DNA of 10,936 nucleotides, taken from contig VSPV01000081.1 of NCBI GenBank assembly GCA_009775605.1, positions 1-10,936 of the forward strand, written 5' to 3'. Below the pieces are notes generated by a model, which worked only from the letters and a program-made list of their open reading frames with translations, was not told where the DNA came from and ran no database searches. Positions 1 through 7,486 of this stretch are shown piece after piece. Numbering within the stretch: position 1 is the first letter of the stretch; each line of letters opens with the position of its first letter. The translations under genes were made by a program, and so were the position numbers. The DNA is from Paramuribaculum sp. (GTDB taxonomy: Bacteria; Bacteroidota; Bacteroidia; Bacteroidales; Muribaculaceae).

Positions 1-85
1 ATATGTCAATTTCGTTAATCATCATCCGATTGGGCGGATAAAATATTCTCTAATTTAATTCAACCAACAGGTTACTTCTATAATT

Positions 86-577
86 GTGGGAATATTTCTT
101 ATATTTGTGATGTTGATATGCATACACAAGATGATCTGCAGATTGCACCGGTATTTAGTCAAAAGATGGATTCTGACCAGAATGGCTGCTCATGAGTTTT
201 ATTTCAAGAGACCATTTGATATAGAGGCTGAATTTCCCATCATGATGGTTCTACAGATTTTAGCTTTTATCCCGTTGGAGACTATTGGAATTTTCGCTTA
301 TGTCAGATGGTTTGGTTCGATTCGAGGCTATACGTTGTTAATTCTTGCCGTATCGATCGGTATCAATTATCTGATAGCAAAATGGCTGATTGCACGCATT
401 AAGGCTACTCCGTTGGCCGAAAATACAATAGCCGAATATGAGCAGATGTCTCAGGGCGCCCGAAAACATCTTTACTCGTTCATGCCTGTCGCTGAAGTCG
501 TTTTCTGTACTTCCATTATGCCGTGGTTACTGTTAGGTATAGCGGTATTCGTTATCTGTGTAGTTTTTCCACATTAA
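86..577 (+). CDS. Small multi-pass membrane protein of unknown function
   Basis: I do not recognise this 163-residue protein. It shows about four hydrophobic stretches: residues 1-15, about 52-72, about 80-100 and about 133-160. The first is followed by a basic, His/Lys/Arg-rich segment, so the N-terminus is likely a membrane anchor with a cytoplasmic side near residues 16-30. No catalytic motif is visible. The start is uncertain. GTG at 86 keeps the whole first membrane segment; ATG at 110 would cut into it, and the frame stays open upstream to a TAA at 56-58. The sequence is clearly more AT-rich than the rest of the window and uses many A/T-ending codons, which may reflect a different origin. 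It is transcribed convergently with the tRNA-His unit. I am fairly sure it is a gene, but have no basis for a role. Confidence 0.6.
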   Translation: MGIFLIFVMLICIHKMICRLHRYLVKRWILTRMAAHEFYFKRPFDIEAEFPIMMVLQILAFIPLETIGIFAYVRWFGSIRGYTLLILAVSIGINYLIAKWLIARIKATPLAENTIAEYEQMSQGARKHLYSFMPVAEVVFCTSIMPWLLLGIAVFVICVVFPH

Positions 578-607
578 GGCGTTCTCGGGCATAGAGAGGT
601 AGGGGGT

Positions 608-638
608 AATAAAAAAGCGTCCTTTTTGGGGACGCTTT
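608..638 (-). terminator. Intrinsic terminator of the tRNA-His / capA-like unit
   Basis: On the - strand a perfect 9-bp stem (AAAGCGTCC with GGACGCTTT, 614-622 and 630-638) encloses a 7-nt loop and is followed by further T residues (611-613, then more at 609-610 and beyond). It lies 4 nt beyond the tRNA-His 3' end. No other terminator is visible between the capA-like stop codon and this point, so it probably also ends transcripts reading through from the upstream operon. On the + strand the hairpin is followed by GG, so it is a poor terminator for the gene ending at 577. Confidence 0.85.
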
Positions 639-642
639 GGAG

Positions 643-716
<74 letters not shown>

Positions 717-780
717 CATGTTGCTGTTTTCAGTTGAACCAGCAGGGGCGGCGGAGCCGTTTCTTTTGATTTCAACGGTG

Positions 781-811
781 CAAAGGTAATAATTATTTCT
801 GAATTGACAAT
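781..811 (-). promoter_or_regulatory. Bacteroidetes-type promoter for tRNA-His
   Basis: On the - strand TACCTTTG (781-788) matches the -7 consensus TAnnTTTG. ATTG (808-811) lies 19 nt upstream as a near-match to the -33 TTTG box. The predicted transcription start is near 774, about 57 nt before the tRNA. The -33 box lies inside the last codons of the capA-like gene and the -7 box just after its stop. Confidence 0.75.
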
Positions 812-1974
812 GCTCTTTTTGATAAAGTTTTTCTGTCAATGCTGTGATTTATTCCTTGCGATATCTCAATCTTCTGCATCACAGATTTGTACGGAATGCG
901 GTATGCTGACACCGGAAGAGTGTCAAGGCCCACATTTTTATTATGAGCGTTGAAAATTCTCAATGCGTTATCGCGGAAAATACGTCTGTGGGTGCGCGCA
1001 CCGTCGGGAACGGTGTCGGTAAAGGCGTCCACAAGCCTGAAGTTTTTCGCACCCATCCAAGGGGCAACCGTGAACACAAGGCGGTAGGATGCGCTGTCTA
1101 TGCGGGCATTCCCCAGACTGTCGCGTCCCAGGACTATGCGGGCGAGGGCGCCTCCGCGGGTATCGGCGGTGCGCATTCCCGATATGAAATTGCCAAGAGA
1201 ATAGCAGATGAAGGTGCGCCCCTCAATAGAGTCACTTCGCAGTTCCATGGGCTGAATCACATGGGGATGGCTGCCGATTATCAGGTCTACGCCCATATCC
1301 TCGAGCCGGTCTGCGAGACGTCTTTGGGCGTTCGACGGCAAAAGCCGGTATTCCTCGCCCCAGTGCATGCAGGCTACCACTATCTCGGCTCCGGCCTCGC
1401 GCGCCTGCCGAACATCGGTACGGATTTTTTCGGTGTCAATATAGTCAACCACGGCGTTGGTCTGGACGCGGATGCCGTTCGTTCCGTAGGTGTAGTTAAG
1501 GAATGCAACTTTGAATCCGTTGATATCGCGGATGAAAGGGAGCGTGGCGTTTCTTTCCGCCGGGGAGGGATAGGTGCCTATATGGTCAACGCCCAGCGAG
1601 TCGAGGATGGCATAGGTATGCCGCAGGCCTCGGTCGCGACGGTCGAGGGTGTGGTTGTTGGCGGTAAGAAGCATGTCGAATCCCGCGTCGCCGAGGACTT
1701 TTGCGTAGGCGGCGGGAGCGCAGAACATGGGGTAGCCGGAATATCCTTTCTGGCCTATAGGTGTCTCGAGATTGACCACGGCATAGTCGGCGCTCTTTAT
1801 GTATGGCTCTATGGCGCTGAAATAATGCGAGTAGTCGAATGAACCGTCGGGACGCCTGGCGTTGTCAAGCTGACTCTGATGCTGCATGGCATCGCCGGCG
1901 AACACAAGTGTAGCGTGCCCGCTTCCGAGAAGGAGCGATGCCACGGAGATGAGGAGAGTGGAAAAGAGTGTCAT
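793..1974 (-). CDS. CapA-family (PGA_cap) metallophosphatase-like protein
   Basis: This 393-residue protein belongs to the CapA/PgsA family, whose calcineurin-like fold is named after poly-gamma-glutamate capsule synthesis. The diagnostic motifs appear in order: FAGDAMQH (25-32), NLETP (68-72), ANNHTLDRRDRG (105-116), NYTYG (160-164), HWGEEY (204-209), GSHPHVIQP (234-242) and YSLGNFISG (258-266). The Asp/Asn/His residues in these are the expected metal ligands. Residues 1-21 form a short hydrophobic signal or anchor, so the enzyme probably acts in the periplasm. No capsule genes lie nearby, so capA would be an over-specific name; a polymer- or phosphate-ester-acting envelope enzyme is the safe reading. 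It follows folD after 32 bp and is likely last in the operon before tRNA-His. The ATG at 1974 fits the signal sequence. Confidence 0.9.
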   Translation of the reverse strand: MTLFSTLLISVASLLLGSGHATLVFAGDAMQHQSQLDNARRPDGSFDYSHYFSAIEPYIKSADYAVVNLETPIGQKGYSGYPMFCAPAAYAKVLGDAGFDMLLTANNHTLDRRDRGLRHTYAILDSLGVDHIGTYPSPAERNATLPFIRDINGFKVAFLNYTYGTNGIRVQTNAVVDYIDTEKIRTDVRQAREAGAEIVVACMHWGEEYRLLPSNAQRRLADRLEDMGVDLIIGSHPHVIQPMELRSDSIEGRTFICYSLGNFISGMRTADTRGGALARIVLGRDSLGNARIDSASYRLVFTVAPWMGAKNFRLVDAFTDTVPDGARTHRRIFRDNALRIFNAHNKNVGLDTLPVSAYRIPYKSVMQKIEISQGINHSIDRKTLSKRALSIQK

Positions 1975-2006
1975 GCACCCGGCGTTAAGAGGTCAAAAGG
2001 CCCGGT

Positions 2007-2888
2007 TCAGGCGGGATATATGTCGTGGCGCGCGGCAAGAAGAGTGTTCTTCATCAGCGACACGATGGTCATGGGGCCGACGCCTCCCGGAACGGGAGTG
2101 ATAAACGAGCATTTAGGCTCTACGGCGGCGAAATCCACGTCGCCGCTCAGACGGAAGCCCGATTTTTTGGTGGCATCGGGCACGCGGGTAGTGCCGACGT
2201 CGATTATGGCGGCGCCGGGTTTCACCATGTCGGCTGTGACGAAGCCAGGGGAGCCGAGAGCGGCTATTATTATATCGGCCTCGCGGCAAATCTCTTTAAG
2301 GCCCACGGTAGAACTATGGCATACGGTGACGGTGGCGTCGCCGGGCTGATGTTTCTGCATCATGAGGGTGGCAACGGGCTTGCCCACGATGTTGCTGCGG
2401 CCGAGAACAACGCAACGCGCGCCCTTGGTGGGCACATTGTAACGTGCGAGAAGCTCGAGAATGCCGGCGGGAGTGGCGCTCACGAAGCAGGGCAGACCGA
2501 TTGACATGCGTCCTACGTTGACGGGGTGGAAGCCGTCCACGTCCTTGCGGTAGTCGATAGCCTCGATTATTTTCTGCTCGGAAATATGACGGGGAAGGGG
2601 AAGCTGCACAATGAATCCGTCAACGTCAGCATCGCGGTTGAGACGGTCGATGGTCGCGAGAAGTTCCTCTTCGGTCACGTCGTCCTCAAAGCGCAGCAGA
2701 GTGGATGTGAATCCGCAGCGTTCGCAGGCTTTTACCTTATGGGCCACGTAGGTCTCGCTACCGCCGTCGTGTCCCACGAGCACTGCGGCCAGATGTGGGC
2801 GCTTGCGGCCTTCGGCAACCATTTTTTCAACTTCTTCGGCAATCTCGGCCTTGATGTCATCGGCTATTTTCTTTCCGTCAATGAGCAT
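2007..2888 (-). CDS. folD: Bifunctional methylenetetrahydrofolate dehydrogenase / methenyltetrahydrofolate cyclohydrolase
   Basis: FolD interconverts 5,10-methylene-, 5,10-methenyl- and 10-formyl-tetrahydrofolate with NADP, supplying one-carbon units for purines and formyl-Met-tRNA in the cytoplasm. At 293 residues it has the usual family length. The catalytic segment [10 protein letters not shown] carries Tyr47 and Lys51. QLPLP (95-99) and [10 protein letters not shown] (115-124, with Asp118) form the substrate site. The Rossmann nucleotide-binding motif is GRSNIVGKP (163-171), and the family signature [10 protein letters not shown] (265-274) is intact. No key residue appears lost. It sits 47 bp downstream of ffh and 32 bp upstream of the capA-like gene on the same strand, consistent with an operon. 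The ATG at 2888 gives the expected N-terminus. Confidence 0.97.
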   Translation of the reverse strand: MLIDGKKIADDIKAEIAEEVEKMVAEGRKRPHLAAVLVGHDGGSETYVAHKVKACERCGFTSTLLRFEDDVTEEELLATIDRLNRDADVDGFIVQLPLPRHISEQKIIEAIDYRKDVDGFHPVNVGRMSIGLPCFVSATPAGILELLARYNVPTKGARCVVLGRSNIVGKPVATLMMQKHQPGDATVTVCHSSTVGLKEICREADIIIAALGSPGFVTADMVKPGAAIIDVGTTRVPDATKKSGFRLSGDVDFAAVEPKCSFITPVPGGVGPMTIVSLMKNTLLAARHDIYPA

Positions 2889-2935
2889 AGTCTATAGTGT
2901 CTTGTTGGTGAATAGTTCTGATTGATAAGAGTGTG

Positions 2936-4267
2936 TCAACGAGTGCCACGCATTCCGCGCATCATCTTCATGGGATTCTTCATGGAGGTGGCCATCTTCA
3001 TCATTTTGCGCATCTGCTCAAACTGCTTGAGCATGCGGTTTACCTCCACGATGTTGGTTCCCGAGCCACGGGCTATGCGCTGGCGGCGGCTGGTGTTGAT
3101 TACGGAGGGGTTGGCGCGTTCCTGGGCTGTCATTGAATTGATCATGGCCTCGATGCCTTTGAAGGCGTTGTCGTCGATGTCAACGTCCTTGATAGCTTTG
3201 CCTACGCCGGGTATCATTGAGGCGAGATCCTTGAGGTTGCCCATCTTTTTGATCTGGTTGATCTGGGCCAGGAAGTCGTTGAAATCAAATTTGTTTTGAT
3301 TGATTTTGCGCTGGAGGGCGCGGGCCTGCTCTTCGTCGTAGGCCTGCTGGGCGCGCTCCACGAGGGTCACAACGTCGCCCATGCCGAGGATACGGTCGGC
3401 CATTCGTGCGGGGTGGAAGGGATCGAGAGCGTCGAGTTTCTCGCCTGTACCCACGAATTTGATAGGCTTCGTAACAACCGTGCGGATTTAGAGGGCGGCA
3501 CCGCCGCGGGTGTCAACGTCGAGCATGGTGAGCACCACGCCGTCGAAGTCGAGGCGGTCGTTGAACTCCTTGGCGGTGTTCACTGCATCCTGACCTGTCA
3601 TAGCGTCAACCACAAAAAGGGTTTCCTGAGGCTTGATGGCGTTTTTGATGGCCTCGATCTCGTCCATCATCTCCACGTCGACGGCAAGACGGCCGGCGGT
3701 ATCGACAATCACGAGGTCGTTGTGGTTGGTCTTTGCGTAGCTTATGGCGTTGCGCGCTATCTCCACCGGATTCTTGTTGCCTTCCTCGGAGTAGACAGGT
3801 ACGTCGATCTGCTGGCCGAGCACTTTAAGCTGCTCTATGGCCGCGGGGCGGTAGACGTCGCAGGCCACCAGAAGCGGACGGCGTGCTTTCTCGCTCTTGA
3901 GCTTGCGGGCGAGTTTGCCTGAGAAGGTGGTTTTACCCGAACCCTGCAGGCCCGACATCAGTATCACCGTGGGGTTTCCCGAAAGGTTGAGCTGGGCGGT
4001 CTCGCCACCCATGAGGGTCACAAGTTCGTCGTGGACAATCTTCACCATCATCTCGCCGGGCTTTACGGCTGTGAGCACGTTCTGGCCCAGGGCTTTTGCC
4101 TTTACGGTGTCGGTGAAGGTTTTCGCAACCTTAAAGTTTACGTCGGCGTCGAGCAGGGCACGGCGCACGTCCTTAAGGGTTTCGGCAACGTTTATTTCGG
4201 TTATTTTGCCTTGGCCTTTAAGGAGCTTGAGGCTTCTCTCAAGGCGTTCGCTTAGATTCTCAAACAT
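2936..4267 (-). pseudogene. ffh: Signal recognition particle protein Ffh, interrupted by an in-frame stop
   Basis: Ffh is the GTPase that, with 4.5S RNA, delivers nascent membrane proteins to FtsY and the translocon. The full frame is 443 codons, the usual length, but codon 260 is TAA (3488-3490). The N-terminal part (3488-4267) holds the N domain and most of the G domain: G1 GLQGSGKTT (106-114), DVYRPAA (137-143) and DTAGRL (189-194). The remainder continues in the same frame with GTGEK (G5, 273-277), FHPARMADRILGMGD and the M domain with RIARGSG and a Met-rich tail. No frameshift is needed. The G4 motif, normally TKLDGD, reads TMLDVD. The stop most easily arose as TCA to TAA in the family's GGAALSIRT segment. 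Ffh is normally essential, so error in the sequence is at least as likely as true loss. Neighbours panD (34 bp) and folD (47 bp) look intact. Confidence 0.85.
3488..3526 (-). other. Cluster of three radical changes in ffh (lost G4 Lys and Gly, premature TAA)
   Basis: Against the near-invariant family motif, codon 3524-3526 is ATG where AAG (Lys of TKLD) is expected. Codon 3515-3517 is GTT where a Gly codon is expected. Codon 3488-3490 is TAA where Ser (TCA) is usual. Each is explained by one transversion, at + strand positions 3525, 3516 and 3489. The surrounding residues match the family well. Confidence 0.75.
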
Positions 4268-4301
4268 TTGGGAAAACTTAATATATAATGGTGGATGATG
4301 T

Positions 4302-4655
4302 TTACTTCAGGAGGTTGGTGGCGGTGTCGGGGAAAATGACTTTCGGCTTGAAGGCGCGGGCTTCTTCCTCGGTCATCATGGCATAGGCCATGATGATCAC
4401 TATGTCGCCGCGGTGTACCTTGCGGGCGGCGGCGCCGTTGAGGCATATCACTCCGCTTCCGGGCTCGCCTTCTATGGCGTAGGTGTCGAAGCGCTCGCCG
4501 TTGTTGTTGTCGACTATGAACACCCGCTCGCCGGGGAGGATTCCGGCGGCTCCCATGAGCTTGCTGTCTATGGTTATGCTTCCTATGTAGTCGAGGTTGG
4601 CCTCGGTGACGGTTACACGGTGAATCTTTGATTTCAGTATCTGGAGGGTGATCAT
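4302..4655 (-). CDS. panD: Aspartate 1-decarboxylase (pyruvoyl-dependent)
   Basis: PanD decarboxylates L-aspartate to beta-alanine for pantothenate and coenzyme A. The 117-residue proenzyme self-cleaves between Gly25 and Ser26 in the visible YIGS motif, turning the serine into the pyruvoyl cofactor. Family residues are all present, shifted by one from E. coli: Lys10, His12, Tyr23, Arg55, Thr58, Tyr59 and Asn73 (in LNGAAAR). Its ATG overlaps the panC stop as ATGA (4652-4655), so translation is probably coupled, and the two consecutive enzymes of beta-alanine use are made together. panB is not in the window. Length is slightly short of E. coli PanD (126) but normal for the family. Maturation in some bacteria needs PanM/PanZ, which I do not see here. 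Confidence 0.97.
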   Translation of the reverse strand: MITLQILKSKIHRVTVTEANLDYIGSITIDSKLMGAAGILPGERVFIVDNNNGERFDTYAIEGEPGSGVICLNGAAARKVHRGDIVIIMAYAMMTEEEARAFKPKVIFPDTATNLLK

Positions 4656-5500
4656 CGGTTGGTATATTTAATGTTGTCGATTAACCTCACATCGCCGCAG
4701 TAGACCGTGATGCATCCCACGGGCAATTCCGTGGCGCTCCAGTCGCTGACAGGCTGCATGGTGAGATGGTCCACAATCTCGTAGTATTCGGTGCGGAGAC
4801 CATCCACGGCGTCAATCTCTTCGGTTACGCGTTTCTTCACCTCGTCGACGGTCATGGACTTTGCCCAGCCGAGGCTTTCGGTGAGGATGCGGTGTATTGC
4901 CGGAGCTATGGCGCGCTGCTGCGGGGTGAGGCGGGTGTTGCGGCTGGATAGGGCAAGTCCGTCGTCCTCGCGCTTTATTGGGCATGATACAATGTCGATG
5001 TCGAAGCCCTCGAGAGAGGCCATGCGGCGTATGACGGCTATCTGCTGGAAGTCCTTCTCGCCGAAGTATGCGCGGGTGGGACGTGTCCATGCGAAAAGCT
5101 TGCTTACAATCTGAGCCACGCCGTTGAAGTGGCCGGGGCGCATGGCGCCTTCCATCACTTCGGCCACGGGGCCGAGGTCGAACACCCGGGTATCGGGCTC
5201 GGGGTAGATTTCTTCCACTGTGGGAATGAAGGCGAAGTCCACACCGGCCTGCTCGAGCAGACGGCAGTCGGCCTCTTCTGTGCGGGGATATGTGCGGAGA
5301 TCGTCGGGATTGTTGAACTGAGTGGGGTTTACAAACACGCTCGCAACCACCACGTCGTTTTCGGCGCGGGCGCGGGTCATGAGCGAGAGGTGCCCGGCGT
5401 GAAGGGCGCCCATGGTGGGCACAAGCCCTATGGTCTGTCCTTTTTCGCGAAGCCGGCCAAGCTGGTCGGTGAGTTCGCTGACAGTGCGTATTACTTTCAT
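4652..5500 (-). CDS. panC: Pantoate--beta-alanine ligase (pantothenate synthetase)
   Basis: PanC joins pantoate and beta-alanine with ATP to form pantothenate, via a pantoyl-adenylate. The 282 residues show the nucleotidylyltransferase fold: [10 protein letters not shown] (28-37, HIGH-like motif), FVNPTQF (56-62), RPGHFNGVA (121-129), FGEKDFQQ (146-153) and the KMSKS-like loop GLALSSRN (181-188). The C-terminal dimer/lid domain ends in DVRLIDN. I chose ATG at 5500; a TTG two codons upstream (5506) is open but adds nothing conserved. A Bacteroidetes promoter lies about 60 bp upstream (5561-5592). It is the first gene of the panC-panD-ffh-folD-capA-like series. Confidence 0.97.
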   Translation of the reverse strand: MKVIRTVSELTDQLGRLREKGQTIGLVPTMGALHAGHLSLMTRARAENDVVVASVFVNPTQFNNPDDLRTYPRTEEADCRLLEQAGVDFAFIPTVEEIYPEPDTRVFDLGPVAEVMEGAMRPGHFNGVAQIVSKLFAWTRPTRAYFGEKDFQQIAVIRRMASLEGFDIDIVSCPIKREDDGLALSSRNTRLTPQQRAIAPAIHRILTESLGWAKSMTVDEVKKRVTEEIDAVDGLRTEYYEIVDHLTMQPVSDWSATELPVGCITVYCGDVRLIDNIKYTNR

Positions 5501-5560
5501 TGTCAAATTGTTGCTGTTGCAATAAATAAAGGCTTAAGAAGCAGTTGCATCAAGCCGCTG

Positions 5561-5592
5561 CAAAATTACACAATTAAACCGAAAGCTTCAAA
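5561..5592 (-). promoter_or_regulatory. Bacteroidetes-type promoter for the panC operon
   Basis: On the - strand TTTG (5589-5592) and TAATTTTG (5561-5568) are separated by 20 nt, matching the -33/-7 consensus (TTTG, about 19-21 nt, TAnnTTTG) exactly. The transcription start should be near 5554, giving a leader of about 55 nt before the panC ATG. The -33 TTTG is made from the T-tract of the degP terminator. Confidence 0.8.
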
Positions 5593-5632
5593 AAAAGTGT
5601 GTCGGAATCGGGGCTTAACCCGGTTCCGACAC
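5588..5632 (-). terminator. Intrinsic terminator of degP
   Basis: On the - strand a 14-bp stem pairs 5619-5632 with 5599-5612, with one G-T wobble and a 6-nt loop. After AC it runs into seven T residues (5590-5596). It begins about 40 nt after the degP stop. The stem and U-run are strong enough to separate degP from panC transcription. Confidence 0.9.
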
Positions 5633-5673
5633 GGTGTTTGAAGTAATTATCTATCTGTTAGGAAGAGAGAATG

Positions 5674-7215
5674 TCATTGTGCGAGGTCTACGGCATAGTA
5701 GGCTTTCTTGCCGGTGGGGTAGATGCCGGTGAGGAACATCACTTTGTCGGGCTGTTCGCTCTTGGTGATTGCCGAATGTATGCGCTCGATATCCTCGACG
5801 TTGCCCACGCGCTCATTGTTGATATAAAGGATTATGAAGCCATCCTTCACGCCTGCATCCTTGAGCTTGCCGTCCTTGAGGCCGGTGACCTGCAGGCCGC
5901 CCGATATGCGGAGCGAGCGCATGGTCTCTTCGTTTACCTTACGGAAGGCGCAGCCGAGGTCGTTGACCGACGATGCGGCGGTGATTTTGGTGGAACCCTG
6001 CGAATTGTAGAGGGTTACGGGAACGGTGGCTATCTTTCCGTCGCGAACGTATGATATGTTGATTTCGTCGCCGGGACGGTGGCGTGCTATCTGCTCGAGA
6101 AGCTGGGCGGAGTTATGGGTGGGGTGTCCGTTGATGGCGGTAATCACATCGCCGGGCTTGATGCCGGCTTCCATTGCGGAGCTACGGTCGGAGACCTCGG
6201 CCACATAGAGGCCCGAGTTGATGTCCTTGAGACCCTTGTCTTTTGCAAGGCGCGGGGTCACTTCCTGATATGAGATGCCGAGAACCGCACGCTGCACCTG
6301 ACCGTACTGGCGGATGTCGGTGACAATCTTGGTGACGATGGAGGTGGGGATGGCGAATGAATATCCGGCATAGTTGCCCGTCTGCGAGTAGATGGCGGTG
6401 TTTATGCCTACGAGCTCGCCGTTGAGGTTCACAAGGGCGCCTCCGGAGTTGCCGGGATTGACGGCGGCATCGGTCTGGATATATGATTCTATGCCCATGG
6501 GGCGTCCCTGCGTGGAGGAGGATATGCTGCGGGCCTTGGCCGATACGATGCCGGTGGTTACGGTGGAGGTGAAACCGAACGGATTACCCACGGCGAGCAC
6601 CCATTCGCCTACTTTCAGGCCGTCGCTGTCGCCCATGGGAATGGTGGGAAGGCCGGTGGCGTCGATTTTGATGAGCGCGAGGTCGGTGGCGGGATCGTTG
6701 CCTACCACGGTGGCATTGAAGGTGCGGTTGTCGTTGAGGGTCACTTCAAGACGGTCGGCACCGTTTATCACGTGGTTATTGGTCACGATATAGCCGTCGG
6801 GCGAGAGAATCACACCGGAGCCGAGGCCCAGGGGCTGCTGGTTGTCCTCGTCGGATGGACGCTGCTGCTGACGGCGGGGAGCCTGCTGACGGCGCTGGGG
6901 GCCGAAGAAGAATTCAAAGAAAGGATCATTGAAGGCCTCGGGCATCGACTGCTGGTTGTAGGAGGGCGCCGAAGCGAAACTTTTTATGCTTACCACGCCG
7001 TTGATGGTAGATTCAGCGGCTTTGGTGAAATCAGTGGTTATACCGGGATGCTGGGAAACGGTCAGAAACTCGTCAGGCACAGAGGAGCCTGCTGACTGCA
7101 TCGTATCCCGGGCAACGGTGTCAATCGAATTGTTGCCGCCTGCGACTGTGGCAGCGGCCACAGCGCCGACAAGCACGCCGGCGCCGACAAGAGCTATTTT
7201 TCCGTAGAGATTCAT
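5674..7215 (-). CDS. HtrA/DegP-family periplasmic serine protease (Do/DegQ type)
   Basis: This is a chaperone-protease that degrades or holds misfolded envelope proteins. Residues 1-26 form an uncleaved anchor or Sec signal rich in Gly/Ala/Val. The trypsin-like domain spans about 65-300 with the complete triad: His148 in VTNNHVI, Asp178 in ATDLALIKID and Ser257 in NPGNSGGAL. Two PDZ domains follow: PDZ1 about 306-403 with GLYVAEV and GIKPGDVITAING, and PDZ2 about 418-510 with GLQVTGL and GFIILYINN. At 513 residues with two PDZ domains it fits DegP/DegQ rather than one-PDZ DegS; sequence alone does not separate DegP from DegQ. A Gln/Arg-rich low-complexity stretch (107-128) occupies the LA-loop region, which in DegP governs oligomer gating. 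It has its own promoter box (7280-7287) and terminator (5588-5632), so it is a single-gene unit, divergent from the NlpC/P60 gene. Confidence 0.96.
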   Translation of the reverse strand: MNLYGKIALVGAGVLVGAVAAATVAGGNNSIDTVARDTMQSAGSSVPDEFLTVSQHPGITTDFTKAAESTINGVVSIKSFASAPSYNQQSMPEAFNDPFFEFFFGPQRRQQAPRRQQQRPSDEDNQQPLGLGSGVILSPDGYIVTNNHVINGADRLEVTLNDNRTFNATVVGNDPATDLALIKIDATGLPTIPMGDSDGLKVGEWVLAVGNPFGFTSTVTTGIVSAKARSISSSTQGRPMGIESYIQTDAAVNPGNSGGALVNLNGELVGINTAIYSQTGNYAGYSFAIPTSIVTKIVTDIRQYGQVQRAVLGISYQEVTPRLAKDKGLKDINSGLYVAEVSDRSSAMEAGIKPGDVITAINGHPTHNSAQLLEQIARHRPGDEINISYVRDGKIATVPVTLYNSQGSTKITAASSVNDLGCAFRKVNEETMRSLRISGGLQVTGLKDGKLKDAGVKDGFIILYINNERVGNVEDIERIHSAITKSEQPDKVMFLTGIYPTGKKAYYAVDLAQ

Positions 7216-7279
7216 ATTGATATGATGAACTGTTAAATATGTGAATTGCGAAATGTTAATTTTTAACTTTTGGTCTCCG

Positions 7280-7287
7280 CAAATATA
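7280..7287 (-). promoter_or_regulatory. -7 box of the degP promoter
   Basis: TATATTTG on the - strand matches TAnnTTTG, 64 bp upstream of the degP ATG. I see no good -33 TTTG at the right distance, so the promoter may be weaker or activator- or sigma-dependent. Confidence 0.55.
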
Positions 7288-7452
7288 ACGTGAAAAAATT
7301 GACTCTGATACACGTCGGAATGCAAATTAAACTGATTTAATACGCCGAGGTTCATTTTCACAATAGTTTAGTCTATAATTGTAAAAATATATGTCGCAGA
7401 TTTAAAAAATAGGATATGGATAGTCACGCAGGGTTATATGGCAGATAATTAT

Positions 7453-7460
7453 TAAATTTG
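7453..7460 (+). promoter_or_regulatory. -7 box of the NlpC/P60-tcdA promoter
   Basis: TAAATTTG matches TAnnTTTG and lies 26 bp before the ATG at 7487, implying a leader of about 20 nt. No clear -33 TTTG is present at 19-21 nt upstream. Confidence 0.55.
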
Positions 7461-7486
7461 CGGATAAAGAAAAAGCAACTTTGTAT

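Larger units (their letters stand above)
7216..7486. other. Divergent intergenic region between degP and the NlpC/P60 gene
   Basis: This 271-bp AT-rich region contains the degP -7 box (7280-7287) and a -7 box for the rightward genes (7453-7460). I find no ORF, no tRNA-like fold and no strong hairpin. About 160 bp between the two boxes remain unexplained and could hold operator sites. Confidence 0.6.

Noticed and set aside
1..58. C-terminus of a preceding gene (open frame 2-55, TAA at 56-58)
   Set aside because: Only 18 codons are visible with no recognisable motif; other frames stop at 16-18 and 39-41, so the evidence is too thin to annotate.
943..1842. Long + strand open frame (299 codons) opposite the capA-like gene
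   Set aside because: It is the antisense shadow of a gene with clear family motifs; its translation shows no domain, and long antisense frames are common in GC-rich coding DNA.
2936..3454. The C-terminal part of Ffh as an independent gene starting at GTG 3454
   Set aside because: This start would fall inside the G5 region (FVGTGEK) and cut the GTPase domain; continuity of homology up to the TAA shows it is the rest of ffh.
3488..3490. TAA as a recoded (non-stop) codon
   Set aside because: Other genes in the window, such as the capA-like gene and the small lipoprotein, end with TAA at the expected family length, so the code looks standard.
3296..3922. + strand open frame (208 codons) across the ffh stop
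   Set aside because: His/Val/Gly-rich shadow of the ffh coding strand. The - strand frame resumes Ffh homology directly after the TAA, so there is no replacement gene here.
5504..5506. TTG start two codons upstream of the panC ATG
   Set aside because: ATG at 5500 gives the normal PanC N-terminus; the extra two residues have no support.
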